This document shows, piece by piece, positions 52,469-61,492 of a DNA stretch of 61,810 nt. The translations under genes and the position numbers were made by a program. The notes beneath the pieces are model-generated. The model was given only the letters and a program-made list of their open reading frames with translations, was not told the origin of the DNA and did no database searches. The stretch lies in contig CAXSBR010000018.1 in the NCBI GenBank assembly GCA_964236495.1, positions 1-61,810 of the forward strand, given 5' to 3'. The stretch comes from CAXSBR01 sp964236495. Lineage in GTDB: Bacteria > Actinomycetota > Actinomycetes > Mycobacteriales > Jatrophihabitantaceae. The stretch's first letter is position 1. Each line of letters begins with the position of its first letter.

Positions 52469-53851
52469 TTAGCCGGTGATCGACTTGCCGGGCAGGCTCT
52501 CCGACCCTCCGCCCGGCGTACCCAGGTAAGGGAACGTAGCCAGGAACGGCGGGTTGGTCTGCTTGGTGCCATCTGACAGCCCCGCGGCGGCGGCGTCAGG
52601 AGTGAACGACTTGTCCACCAGCGGAATCGTCAGCCCGGCAATGGCGCGTAGCTCGATCGCCACCACGTCGTCGATGGGGCGGCGTCCATTCGGGAACCCG
52701 GCCGCGTCCCCGGCGAGCAAACCGATCGGATTGGGCTTCTTCGCCGGCGGCACGGCCATGTTCAGCCGCAACATGTCCGCCTGTGTAGGACCGGTGTAGT
52801 TCTGGAAACCCTTGATGATGCCCGCCGGTATACCGGTGAGCAGGATGGCAAGCAGATCCGCACGCGGCTTGGTGTACTTGGCCAGGTTCGGGAACACGCC
52901 GGGATACAGAACCGGCAGTAGCCCGGCCAGCTCAGGCTTCGAGACGTACTTGGCGAACTGCTTGTCGTTGATCGGCTCCGAGGCGTTCCACAGGTCCTTG
53001 TACGCCATCGGGGTGATGACCTCGTTGAACAGCGGGTGCGCAAGCCTGGAAACCTGCTGCAGCGGCCCGACAGCGTGGCTGCGGCCGTCCTTGTCGTGGA
53101 TCTTGACCTTTGGACGCAGCGCGGATGCCCAGACACCGATCGTCGCCCGCGGGTCGGTGACTCCCTTGAGCGGCTTGTAGTCCGGCGTCAGCTCCAGCAT
53201 CGGAACCTTGATCGCGATCGTATGCACGTTCAGACCTTGCGTGCTGTTGACACCCATCGCGTCCGCGGACGGGATCAGGTGGTGCGAGGCGAACGGGCGC
53301 AGCGTGCCCAGGTCGAAGATCGAGCCCAGGTCGACGTGGAACCCCTCGGCGCGCTGGCCGGCGAACACGGTGCGGCCCTGGGAGAGCTTGTGGATCGAGG
53401 CCGCGGCGAGCTTGGCGTAGTGCGGTGTGCTGCGGCTGCCGACGTTCACCGGCGGGCTGGTTAGGTTCTCGGCCAGCAGCACCCTCTTGCCCGTAGCCCG
53501 ACTCCAGCGATGGACGGAGTAGGTCTGCGGCCGATTCCAGGTGGTATCGGTGGCCTTGGTGATCGGGCCGGTGTTGTAGAGGAACGTCATCTTGTTGCGG
53601 ATCTCGGTGTGGAACCTGAACTCGTAGATGACGTCGGCGACGCCGGTGCCGCGCTTCATGACGTTGATGCGGTAGACCACGTCGTCGCCGAACTCCCAGA
53701 AGTTGGGGCCGGAGTCAGGGATCTGCAGCGGAATGAAGTTGGCGATCAGAGTGACATGCGACGGGTCGTCCGGTGAGACGAACGCGTAGACGTCGGTGTT
53801 GTCGGCGACTGGATCCTTCGAAATCTCAGGCGCCTCGCGGTGTGATGACAT
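52469..53851 (-). CDS. DUF4331 family protein
   Basis: The 460-residue protein begins MSSHREAPEISKDPVADNTD, then VYAFVSPDDPSHVTLIANFI, the hallmark DUF4331 start, and ends with DAAGFPNGRRPIDDVVAIEL. Function is unknown; the His-Arg-Glu-Ala start and conserved acidic residues suggest a metal or calcium site. No signal peptide is seen. Its start is 3 bp after the stop of a Tat-exported protein gene. Confidence 0.88.
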   Translation of the reverse strand: MSSHREAPEISKDPVADNTDVYAFVSPDDPSHVTLIANFIPLQIPDSGPNFWEFGDDVVYRINVMKRGTGVADVIYEFRFHTEIRNKMTFLYNTGPITKATDTTWNRPQTYSVHRWSRATGKRVLLAENLTSPPVNVGSRSTPHYAKLAAASIHKLSQGRTVFAGQRAEGFHVDLGSIFDLGTLRPFASHHLIPSADAMGVNSTQGLNVHTIAIKVPMLELTPDYKPLKGVTDPRATIGVWASALRPKVKIHDKDGRSHAVGPLQQVSRLAHPLFNEVITPMAYKDLWNASEPINDKQFAKYVSKPELAGLLPVLYPGVFPNLAKYTKPRADLLAILLTGIPAGIIKGFQNYTGPTQADMLRLNMAVPPAKKPNPIGLLAGDAAGFPNGRRPIDDVVAIELRAIAGLTIPLVDKSFTPDAAAAGLSDGTKQTNPPFLATFPYLGTPGGGSESLPGKSITG

Positions 53852-53854
53852 CGA

Positions 53855-54136
53855 TCAGCCCTCCTGTGTCGAGGAAGCGGCGGCGAGGGTGCGAGTCAGC
53901 CGGGCGACCAGCTCGTGGTCGTGGACGACGACCTCGCGATTGCCGTGCATGATCGAGATCTCGCCGGTGGCGGCATCGCGCACATGCGCGATCACCGGAC
54001 CGTCCACGTCGATGCCGGTCACTTTCTCGGCACCCGGTGCGGCGGCGCGCGCCGACGGCATCGCTGCTGCGACACCCGCAGCGGCAACGCCGGTTCCGGC
54101 CATCGCCAGGAACCCTCTTCTACTTGCTTGCGACAT
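53855..54136 (-). CDS. Small Tat-exported protein
   Basis: ATG 54136 follows AAGGGAC. The 93-residue protein starts MSQASRRGFLAMAGTGVAAAG, a twin-arginine signal (SRRGFLA) with cut near ARA-AAP. The mature part (about 65 residues) contains DVDGPVIAHVRDAATGEISI and HGNREVVVHDHELVARL, with a possible metal-binding HDH. Tat export suggests folding or cofactor loading in the cytoplasm. It is the first gene of a three-gene run. Confidence 0.8.
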   Translation of the reverse strand: MSQASRRGFLAMAGTGVAAAGVAAAMPSARAAAPGAEKVTGIDVDGPVIAHVRDAATGEISIMHGNREVVVHDHELVARLTRTLAAASSTQEG

Positions 54137-54409
54137 AGTTCGTCCCTTCTGCGCCCCCGGCGCAGAGATCGGCGTGAACGGGCACCTGCCGCCCACGACG
54201 GTTGGCACGGTGCTTGTCGCCTGCATGAGGGCAGCACTCACCGCCCGACGACCAGTCGCCGGTTGCAGTGGTAGTTCCCCCGTGGAGGCGTCAGACGCCG
54301 TGCGTCCCGCTCTCCTACATCGTGAATGCAGTGTCTACTTCGCGCTCGCTGAACGGTGCAATTCGTGCTCCAGCCGCCTAATCTGCCGGCAATGTCGCGT
54401 TGGGACTGT
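54137..54409. other. Intergenic, no gene seen
   Basis: About 270 bp between prfB and the Tat protein gene. It should hold the promoter for the Tat/DUF4331/His-rich run. No clear hairpin or palindrome. Confidence 0.4.
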
Positions 54410-55501
54410 TCAGGATTGCTTACGCCAGCGGATGCCGGCTTCGATGAAGTCATCGATGGCACCGTCGAAGACGGCATGCGGGTTGCCGACCTCGTGGTCG
54501 GTGCGCAGGTCCTTGACCATCTGATACGGGTGCAGCACATAGGAGCGCATCTGGTTGCCCCAGCTGGAGCCACCGTCCTTCAGCGCATCCATCCGGGCCT
54601 GCTCCTCGAGCCGGCGCACCTCGAGCAATTTGGCCTGTAGCACCGCCATGGCGCTGGCCCGGTTCTGGATCTGGCTGCGTTCGTTCTGACACGACACGAC
54701 GATGCCGGTGGGCAGGTGGGTGATACGCACGGCGGAGTCAGTGGTGTTGACGCCCTGACCGCCCGGGCCCGAGGAACGGTAGACGTCCACGCGCAGGTCG
54801 TCGTCGGGGATCTCGACGTGGTCGGACTGCTCGACGACGGGAAGCACTTCGACGCCGGCGAAACTGGTCTGGCGCCGGCCCTGATTGTCGAAGGGACTGA
54901 TTCGCACCAAACGGTGCGTGCCCTGCTCGACCGACAATGTGCCGTAGGCGTACGGCGCCTTGACGCGGAAGGTGGCCGACTTGATGCCGGCCTCCTCGGC
55001 ATAAGAAGTATCGAGCACCTCGGTGCCGTAGTTGTGGCGTTCGGCCCAGCGTAGATACATCCGCATCAGCATCTCGGCGAAGTCGGCTGCGTCCACTCCG
55101 CCGGCTTCCGAGCGGATCGTCATCAGCGCCTCGCGGGAGTCGTACTCCCCCGAGAGCAGGGTGCGGATCTCGAGCTCGTCGATGCTGGCCTGCAGCGACG
55201 CCAGCTCGGCGACGACCTCGTTCTGGCTGGCCTGGTCGGCTTCCGCTTCGGCCATCTCCCACAGCAACGTCGCATCCTCGAGCCGACGGTTCAGCTCGTC
55301 GACGCGGCGGATGTCGGACTGGGTGTAAGAGAGGGCGCTGGTGATCTTCTGTGCCGCTTCCGGATCGTTCCACAGATCGGGCACGGAGGCCTGCGCCTCG
55401 AGCTCGACCACCTTCGCGCGTAGGCCGTCGACGTCGAGCACAGCGCTGATGCTGGCCAGGGTTGCGGTGAGCTCTTTGAGGTCGGCCGGCACGTCAGTCA
55501 T
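54410..55501 (-). CDS. prfB: Peptide chain release factor 2
   Basis: The 363-residue protein has SPF at 202-204 (stop-codon reading, UGA/UAA) and GGQ at 247-249 (catalytic, in SSGPGGQGVNTTDSAV). The reading frame is continuous from the start, so the programmed +1 frameshift found in many bacterial prfB genes is absent. Confidence 0.97.
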   Translation of the reverse strand: MTDVPADLKELTATLASISAVLDVDGLRAKVVELEAQASVPDLWNDPEAAQKITSALSYTQSDIRRVDELNRRLEDATLLWEMAEAEADQASQNEVVAELASLQASIDELEIRTLLSGEYDSREALMTIRSEAGGVDAADFAEMLMRMYLRWAERHNYGTEVLDTSYAEEAGIKSATFRVKAPYAYGTLSVEQGTHRLVRISPFDNQGRRQTSFAGVEVLPVVEQSDHVEIPDDDLRVDVYRSSGPGGQGVNTTDSAVRITHLPTGIVVSCQNERSQIQNRASAMAVLQAKLLEVRRLEEQARMDALKDGGSSWGNQMRSYVLHPYQMVKDLRTDHEVGNPHAVFDGAIDDFIEAGIRWRKQS

Positions 55502-55564
55502 AACGAACCCAGGCTACTCAGGGGCAACGTGTCACTCGACCGAGAGCCTGCGGTGGTAGTGCCC

Positions 55565-55843
55565 TCAGGAGGCGTGTTTGAGACGCCTTCGCTCCCGCTC
55601 GGACAACCCGCCCCAGATTCCGAAGCGCTCGTCGTTGGCCAGCGCGTACTCGAGGCATTCGGCTCGGACTTCGCAGCCGACGCAGATCTTCTTGGCCTCG
55701 CGCGTGGAGCCACCCTTCTCAGGGAAAAACGCCTCGGGGTCTGTCTGAGCGCACAGGGAGCGCTCCTGCCAGCTCTGTTCTTCGGGGAGTCCGAAAACAG
55801 CGGCGAGATCGATGGCGTCCAGCTCGCTGTGCAGATCGGTCAT
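55565..55843 (-). CDS. WhiB family iron-sulfur regulator (WhiB2/WhmD-like)
   Basis: The 92-residue protein has Cys31, Cys54, Cys57 and Cys63 for the [4Fe-4S] cluster, then GIWGG (75-79) and RERRRLK, the DNA and sigma-factor-binding tail. WQERSLCAQTDPEAFFPEKG is closest to the WhiB2/WblB group required for septation. It lies 63 bp upstream of prfB on the same strand. Confidence 0.92.
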   Translation of the reverse strand: MTDLHSELDAIDLAAVFGLPEEQSWQERSLCAQTDPEAFFPEKGGSTREAKKICVGCEVRAECLEYALANDERFGIWGGLSERERRRLKHAS

Positions 55844-56139
55844 GTGCTGCTCCCTGATCGTCGGCGTGCGGCTTGTTGGTCGGGATTCGTCGTTGTCATG
55901 TCGAGCCGAACGTTGGCCCGTCCGAACATCAACTTTGGGTTGTTCTGCAGACGAACCGTTCGACCATGGGGACCCGCACGCTTGAATGTCGCTAGTGGAA
56001 TTACACCCGTGTCGTTAGGGTGCTGTCAAGTCGATCGGTGGTAAGTCGGGCGTAGACCGCGAGCGCAAACAGGACCGAACCAGCCCTTACCGGGGCAGCA
56101 GGACGCCGCAGACGAGCGCAAGACGGAGGGCAGTTCGCT

Positions 56140-56466
56140 GTGACGTGCTACGTCGACTCGGTGCGCCACTACCCCGGCGCCGGCTTGAGGTTCACCGACT
56201 TCTGTCATCTGCTCGCCGACGAGCGCGCTGAACTGCATGCAATGGCGGACGCAATCGGCATGCCCCGCCGGTTCTTTCAGGACCACCCGTGGCGCTGGCA
56301 CTACGATCTGCCGGCTCATGCGCGTGCCGAGGCGTTGTCATTGGGAGCGCAGGAGATAGACCTCGCCGGCGTCGGGCAGTTGCTCAAAGTCCGGCGAGCG
56401 CGGTACCGACGCACGACCGACGGTGGATGTCCCGGTTCCTTCACGAGCACGTCGGAGCCCAGATGA
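56140..56466 (+). CDS. DUF4031 domain protein
   Basis: GTG start. The 108-residue protein has VDSVRHYPGAGLRFTDFCHL, ELHAMADAIGMPRRFFQDHP and HYDLPAHARAEALSLGAQEI, the DUF4031 pattern of small proteins with conserved His and Asp. Function unknown. The last 20 residues look unrelated (DGGCPGSFTSTSEPR). Confidence 0.75.
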   Translation: MTCYVDSVRHYPGAGLRFTDFCHLLADERAELHAMADAIGMPRRFFQDHPWRWHYDLPAHARAEALSLGAQEIDLAGVGQLLKVRRARYRRTTDGGCPGSFTSTSEPR

Positions 56467-56702
56467 ATGGAACCTAGTCGCCGCTGCGCCTCGGGTGATC
56501 TTGGCTCGGTGTGCAACTTGGTCGATGAGCAGCGCTGAGTATCACGCCGCGGCCGATAGGGGGGAGGTCCAGCGCACCAGGCCGGCCACGCGTTCGCCAC
56601 GCTGATAGGTCATCGTGCAGTTCGTCCGAAGGACCGTCGATTGGCGTTCGGACCGTCGAAGCCGCAGAGTTGATCTTCCCTCATCCCCCTGGAGGAAAGT
56701 TC

Positions 56703-57854
56703 ATGCGAACCACCGGCCCCTTGCTTGCCTTGATTGCGGTACCGATGCTGGCGACGGCGTCCCCGGCAGTTGCCGCCCCGCCAAGACCGTCGACGACGAC
56801 ACTCGCTCCTGGTGTCACGCTCGTGCACTCGTCGTTCCACATGCGCGCCGGCAACAAGACACTGACCGAGCAGGTCCAAACAGTGACGGTGAGGCTGTCG
56901 AAGCACAACTCCTTCGTCGCCACCACGCCGGGGCACGTCATCGGCGCCAATCGGGCGACGGTGCTCGCGATGGCCCGGCAAGAACACGCGATCGCCGGCA
57001 TAGACGGTGACGTGTTCTACCTTTCCGACCCCAGGTCGGCACCGCGCGGCGGGCTCTCGTACCGGGGCCACGTCCTGAAGTCGGCCCTGGTCGGCCAGAA
57101 GGCAGTGCTGTCGATCGACTCGTCGAACGTCGCGAGGATCGGTGACCCCGGCTTTGCCGGTTCGGTGAACACGACCGACCACCGGTACGGATTCAAGATC
57201 CGCTCCCAGAACTCGCTGGAAAACGCCAAGAACGGTGCGGTCTCCCTTGTTGACAACGCCGTCCTGAACTCGACCTTGCCCTCGTGCGCCGTCGCCACGC
57301 TCGCCACTGCGGCCAGTGGCCAGTGGCGGATCACGCACTTCGACAACGCGGTCACCCACTTCACCCGGGTCGCCCGCAGACAACGCGCGCTGGTCTCCTG
57401 TGGCGGGCTAGCGCGCGGATGGATGAAACAACACCTCGTCGCCAACCACACGGTCACCGTCTGGGCCGGCTACGCCCGCAAGAACATCCAGACGTTGATC
57501 AGCGGCAAACGTGTACTCATCGCCGGCGGCCGGCGTTTCGACGACAAGCAGGGCCTGTGGGAGGACGACGCCCTGCTCAAACCACGCGCCTTCGCCTGCG
57601 TGATGAAGAACAATCACCAGGTGAAGATCGGCGCCGTCGAGTACGGACGTCACGACATGGACGGCATGACCAGCGCGCAGCTGACGTCGTGGTTGCTCGG
57701 GCGGGGCTGCTACTCGGCGATGACACTGGACGGCAGTCACTCCACCCAGCTCGTGGCCAAGAAGCCGGGCGCTGAGCTCGCGCTGGTGAACCAGCAGACG
57801 AATCCGGGCGGTCCGCGGCAGGTGGTTGACGGGTTGTTCGTCGTTCACTCGTGA
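56703..57854 (+). CDS. Secreted phosphodiester glycosidase family protein (NAGPA/DUF2233-like)
   Basis: ATG 56703 after GGAGGAAAG gives 383 residues with a signal peptide (TTGPLLALIAVPMLATASPAVA). IAGIDGDVFYL, FACVMKNNHQVKIGAVEYG and LLGRGCYSAMTLDGSHSTQLV correspond to the family's G(I)NG-F, and CYDAMNLDGGGSTTL-like blocks; here LDGSHST replaces LDGGGST, so activity may be altered. The family removes sugar-phosphate caps in wall glycans and exopolysaccharides. Confidence 0.78.
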   Translation: MRTTGPLLALIAVPMLATASPAVAAPPRPSTTTLAPGVTLVHSSFHMRAGNKTLTEQVQTVTVRLSKHNSFVATTPGHVIGANRATVLAMARQEHAIAGIDGDVFYLSDPRSAPRGGLSYRGHVLKSALVGQKAVLSIDSSNVARIGDPGFAGSVNTTDHRYGFKIRSQNSLENAKNGAVSLVDNAVLNSTLPSCAVATLATAASGQWRITHFDNAVTHFTRVARRQRALVSCGGLARGWMKQHLVANHTVTVWAGYARKNIQTLISGKRVLIAGGRRFDDKQGLWEDDALLKPRAFACVMKNNHQVKIGAVEYGRHDMDGMTSAQLTSWLLGRGCYSAMTLDGSHSTQLVAKKPGAELALVNQQTNPGGPRQVVDGLFVVHS

Positions 57855-57926
57855 GCCCGGATGCACCTACCCCTTGCCGCTCAGTCCGGCTGACCCAGTA
57901 GCGGGTGTGCAGTACCGTCGAACGGC

Positions 57927-58871
57927 GTGCGGATCACCGTTCTGGCCGGCGGCATCGGCGGAGCCCGTTTCCTACGCGGCGTGCGCGCGGCCTACCCCGA
58001 CGCCGACATCACCGCCGTGGTGAACACCGGAGACGACATCACGCTGCACGGTCTGCGTATCTGCCCCGATCTGGACAGTGTGATGTACACCCTCGGCGAC
58101 GGAATCGATACCGAACGTGGCTGGGGGCGGGCGCAGGAGACGTGGCGGTTGAAGGACGAACTGGCCGCCTACGGAGGGCAGGCGCCGTGGTTCGGCCTGG
58201 GCGACCTGGACATCGCGACCCACATCATGCGCACCCAGATGCTGCAGACCGGTCGCACGCTCAGTGAAGCGACGGCGGCGCTCTGCCAGCGGTGGCAGCC
58301 CGGCGTTCGGTTGCTGCCGATGAGCGATCAGCCGTGTGAGACCTACGTCGTGGTCGATCTGGAAGGCGTTCGCCAGCAGATCCACTTCCAGCGATGGTGG
58401 ATCGAGCTGCGCGCCGGCACACCTGCACTGCAGTTCGTCTCGGTGGGAGTGGACGACGCGCTGCCCGCGCCTGCGGTGCCCGCCGCGCTGGCGCAGGCCG
58501 ACGTCGTGCTTGTCGCGCCCAGCAATCCGGTGGTGAGCATCGGCACGGTCCTGGCGGTGCCGGGTCTGCGGGATGCAGTGGTGGCCACGCCCGCGCCGGT
58601 GATCGGGTTTTCCCCCATCATCGCCGGCCGGCCGGTGCGCGGCATGGCCGACGCCTGCCTGCCCGCGATCGGCGTCGAGGTCAGCGCACAGGGCGTCGGA
58701 GCTCACTACGGGTCCCGTTCGACCGGTGGCCTGCTCGACGTCTGGATGATCGACACCGCCGACACTGCGTCCGTCGACGGTCTGGAGGTGCGCGCGGTTC
58801 CGCTCTACATGTCCGACGATGCCGCGACCGCGGAAATGGTGCGTGCCGGACTGGCAGTGGCCGGTGTCTGA
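57927..58871 (+). CDS. fbiA: 2-phospho-L-lactate transferase (CofD/FbiA)
   Basis: GTG start; 314 residues. MRITVLAGGIGGARFLRGV, VNTGDDITLHGLRICPDLDS, WFGLGDLDIATHIMRTQML and the C-terminal GLLDVWMIDTAD are diagnostic of CofD/FbiA. It joins the phospho-(enol)pyruvyl or lactyl group to Fo to make (dehydro-)F420-0. It overlaps fbiB by eight bases. Confidence 0.95.
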   Translation: MRITVLAGGIGGARFLRGVRAAYPDADITAVVNTGDDITLHGLRICPDLDSVMYTLGDGIDTERGWGRAQETWRLKDELAAYGGQAPWFGLGDLDIATHIMRTQMLQTGRTLSEATAALCQRWQPGVRLLPMSDQPCETYVVVDLEGVRQQIHFQRWWIELRAGTPALQFVSVGVDDALPAPAVPAALAQADVVLVAPSNPVVSIGTVLAVPGLRDAVVATPAPVIGFSPIIAGRPVRGMADACLPAIGVEVSAQGVGAHYGSRSTGGLLDVWMIDTADTASVDGLEVRAVPLYMSDDAATAEMVRAGLAVAGV

Positions 58872-60216
58872 ACTGCTCGAGGATGCCGAGCCGTCCGGCG
58901 CCCGGGGCATGGTCTCTGTGTTGCCCGTCGTCGGAATCGGCGAGGTCCGGCCCGGTGCCGACGTGGGGGCGCTGATGTGCGCCGCCGCGCCGTGGCTGGC
59001 CGATGGAGACGTCCTGGTTGTCACGTCCAAGATCGTCTCGAAGGCCGAGGGCCGGCTGATCTCCGTGCCCGGCGGGTCGGCCGAGGACCGCGAGCGCGTG
59101 CGGCAGGACGCGATCACGGCCGAGACCCGGCGTGTGGTGGCTCAGCGCGGGCCGCTGCGGATCGTGGCCAACGCTTCAGGCGTGGTGATGGCCGGCGCCG
59201 GTGTCGACGCATCCAACGTCGACCTCGACGAGATCGCACTGCTGCCCGCCGATCCCGACGCTTCTGCCCGAGCGCTGCGCGAGGCGGTACGCAGTCGGCT
59301 GGGCGTGACTGTCGGGGTGATCGTCAGCGACTCGTTGGGCCGGGCCTGGCGGGCCGGCATCATCGATCAGGCCCTGGGCGTGGCAGGACTTTCGGCGGTG
59401 CACGACCTACGCGGCGTCGTCGACGCCCACGGCAACGAGCTGCACGCCACTCAGATCGCAGTCGCCGACGAGCTCGCCTCTGCGGCGGATCTGGTGAAGG
59501 GCAAGCTGACCGGCGTGCCGGTGGCAGTGATCCGCGGCCTGTCCCCAAGTTTCGCCGTCGACGACGGCCTGGGCAGCGCGCCGCTGGTGCGCGGCGGCGT
59601 TGACGACATGTTCGCGCTGGGCACCCAGGAGGCGATGGAACTGGGCCGGGCCGACGCGCTCGGTTCGGTGGCTGACCCTGCTCCCCTGCACGCCGACGCA
59701 CTGGCCACGATTGCCGCCATGCCGGTCGCATCGCCTTCGGCGGCCGCGTTGCGCGAGGCCTACGTCGGCTACCTGCTTGCCCGTCCGGACGCGGTGTGGC
59801 GCTCGTGCGTGAGCGGCCACATCACCGCGAGCACCGTCGTGCTCGATCCCACCCGCGAAGCGGTGCTGCTGACCTTGCATCCGCGCGTCGGTCGGTGGCT
59901 GCAGCTGGGCGGGCACTGCGAGCCCGTCGACGTTTCGCTGGCCGCGGCGGCGCTGCGGGAAGCGCGGGAGGAGAGCGGGATCGCGGCGCTACAGCTCGAT
60001 CCGGTACCGATCGATCTGGACGTGCACCCGCTGACCTGTTCCCTGGGCGTACCCACTCGCCACTTCGACGTGCGGTTCGTCGCTGTCGTCGAGCCCGGTG
60101 CCCAGGCGGTGATCAGCGACGAGTCCCTCGATCTGCGCTGGTTCGGCTGGAACGATCTGCCCGCCGGCGCCGAGGACCTGAGCCCCTTGATCGCCGTTGC
60201 CCGGTCCCGGCTGTGA
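58864..60216 (+). CDS. fbiB: F420-0:gamma-glutamyl ligase (CofE domain) fused to NUDIX domain
   Basis: The GTG at 58864 starts inside fbiA (GTGTCTGA), giving 450 residues. Residues about 10-250 are a CofE domain (TSKIVSKAEGRL, SNVDLDEIALLP, IVSDSLGRAWRAG, ELHATQIAVADELASAADLV). The C-terminal half is not the FMN nitroreductase of mycobacterial FbiB but a NUDIX domain (about 305-440) with box GGHCEPV...REAREESGI at about 349-371. CofE adds glutamates to F420-0. The NUDIX substrate is unknown. Confidence 0.9.
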   Translation: MSELLEDAEPSGARGMVSVLPVVGIGEVRPGADVGALMCAAAPWLADGDVLVVTSKIVSKAEGRLISVPGGSAEDRERVRQDAITAETRRVVAQRGPLRIVANASGVVMAGAGVDASNVDLDEIALLPADPDASARALREAVRSRLGVTVGVIVSDSLGRAWRAGIIDQALGVAGLSAVHDLRGVVDAHGNELHATQIAVADELASAADLVKGKLTGVPVAVIRGLSPSFAVDDGLGSAPLVRGGVDDMFALGTQEAMELGRADALGSVADPAPLHADALATIAAMPVASPSAAALREAYVGYLLARPDAVWRSCVSGHITASTVVLDPTREAVLLTLHPRVGRWLQLGGHCEPVDVSLAAAALREAREESGIAALQLDPVPIDLDVHPLTCSLGVPTRHFDVRFVAVVEPGAQAVISDESLDLRWFGWNDLPAGAEDLSPLIAVARSRL

Positions 60217-60230
60217 GCAAGGCGGGGCCG

Positions 60231-60284
60231 GCTATGGCCGCTATGGCCGCTATGGCCGCTATGGCCGCTGTGGCCGCTATGGCA
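60231..60284 (+). repeat. 9-bp tandem repeat (6 copies) between fbiB and next gene
   Basis: GCTATGGCC repeats six times (the fifth GCTGTGGCC, the sixth GCTATGGCA), starting 14 bases after the fbiB stop. It is outside coding regions, so copy number is free to vary and could change spacing for the next gene. Confidence 0.95.
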
Positions 60285-60432
60285 GTGAGCACGTGACTCA
60301 CGCGCCAACGAGTGCAGCGTTGGCCACCTCTGCGGTAGCCAACGCTGCATCCGTTGTACCGGCCAACGAACCGCGAGGCCACCGCACCGGCCAGCATCAT
60401 GGTTGCGCTGGCGCCGAGTACCGGAGGCTGTG

Positions 60433-61251
60433 GTGACGCTCGATCAACTGGCGGCGTGGCCGGTGCCGTCCGCGGCCGCTGCAGTCGTCGGCGTCGACGG
60501 CGTGTTGGCCACCTACGGCGATGTCGAGGCCCACTTCGCGCTGGCCTCGGTGACCAAACCCCTGACGGCGCTGGCCGCGTTGGTGGCGGTGGAGGAGGAC
60601 GCCGTCGGCCTCGACGAGGCGGTGCTGCCCGACGTCGTGCCCGGCGCGACGGTGCGGCACCTGCTGGCACACGCGTCGGGCTTGGCAGCCGACCGCCTGG
60701 TCAAGGCGGTCGAACCGAGCACGCGCCGGATCTACTCCAATGCAGGTATCGACGCGCTGGCCGCCGTTGTTGCCGACGCCAGCGGTATCGACTTCCAGGC
60801 CTACTTCGCCGAGGCGGTGGCTCGTCCCCTGCTGCTGAGCGACACCACCGTAGGCATGCGCCCGTCCCGCGACGGCGTGTCCACCGTCGCCGACCTCGCG
60901 CGCGTTCTGAGCGAGCTGCTGGCACCCACCGGTCTGCTGCATTCCACGACACTGGCCGCGAACACGACCGTCCAGTTCCCCGGTTTACGCGGCGTTCTGC
61001 CCGGATTCGGTCCACAAGACGCCAACGACTGGGGTCTGGGCTTCGAGATCAAGGCCGCCAAGACGCCGCACTGGACGGGCGCTGCGAACTCCCCAGGCAC
61101 GTACGGCCACTTCGGCCAGTCCGGCACGATGCTGTGGATCGACCCTGTCGCCCGGATCGGGCTCGTCGCACTGGCCGACCGGCCGTTCGGCGACTGGGCG
61201 CGCACCGCCTGGCCGGCACTGTCAGACGCTGTTCTGGCAACTTACAGCTGA
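60433..61251 (+). CDS. Serine hydrolase, beta-lactamase/transpeptidase-like
   Basis: GTG 60433 has GGAGG five bases upstream; 272 residues. SVTK is the catalytic Ser-x-x-Lys, YSN the second motif and HFGQSG the third, as in class C beta-lactamases and related esterases or DD-peptidases. No signal peptide is seen, so it may act on cytoplasmic substrates. About 215 bp after fbiB. Confidence 0.88.
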   Translation: MTLDQLAAWPVPSAAAAVVGVDGVLATYGDVEAHFALASVTKPLTALAALVAVEEDAVGLDEAVLPDVVPGATVRHLLAHASGLAADRLVKAVEPSTRRIYSNAGIDALAAVVADASGIDFQAYFAEAVARPLLLSDTTVGMRPSRDGVSTVADLARVLSELLAPTGLLHSTTLAANTTVQFPGLRGVLPGFGPQDANDWGLGFEIKAAKTPHWTGAANSPGTYGHFGQSGTMLWIDPVARIGLVALADRPFGDWARTAWPALSDAVLATYS

Positions 61252-61492
61252 GTTGCACGAGGTATGCCGAACAGTGGCCGGACGCGATCGAGGGCAGCGA
61301 GCACGGCGACGTCGAGTACGCCCTCACGTGGCAGGAGTGCTGGCGGGAAGGACAGGGCACAGATAACCGAGTGTGACGGTGCCTGCTTCAGAATGGAGGC
61401 GGATCGTCGTGGTTCGTCGGGTGTTCGGCGGCGTCGACGCACCCTCGGGTCCCGCTCCGGCTCCGGCTCCGGCTCCATGACATCACTGCAGG

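Noticed and set aside
54410..55501. Programmed +1 frameshift in prfB
   Set aside because: The frame is open from the start codon through GGQ, so no frameshift is needed.
60231..60296. The GCTATGGCC array as a coding MAA-repeat extension of a gene
   Set aside because: It lies after the fbiB stop and no ribosome binding site or continuing gene is associated; the frame ends soon after.
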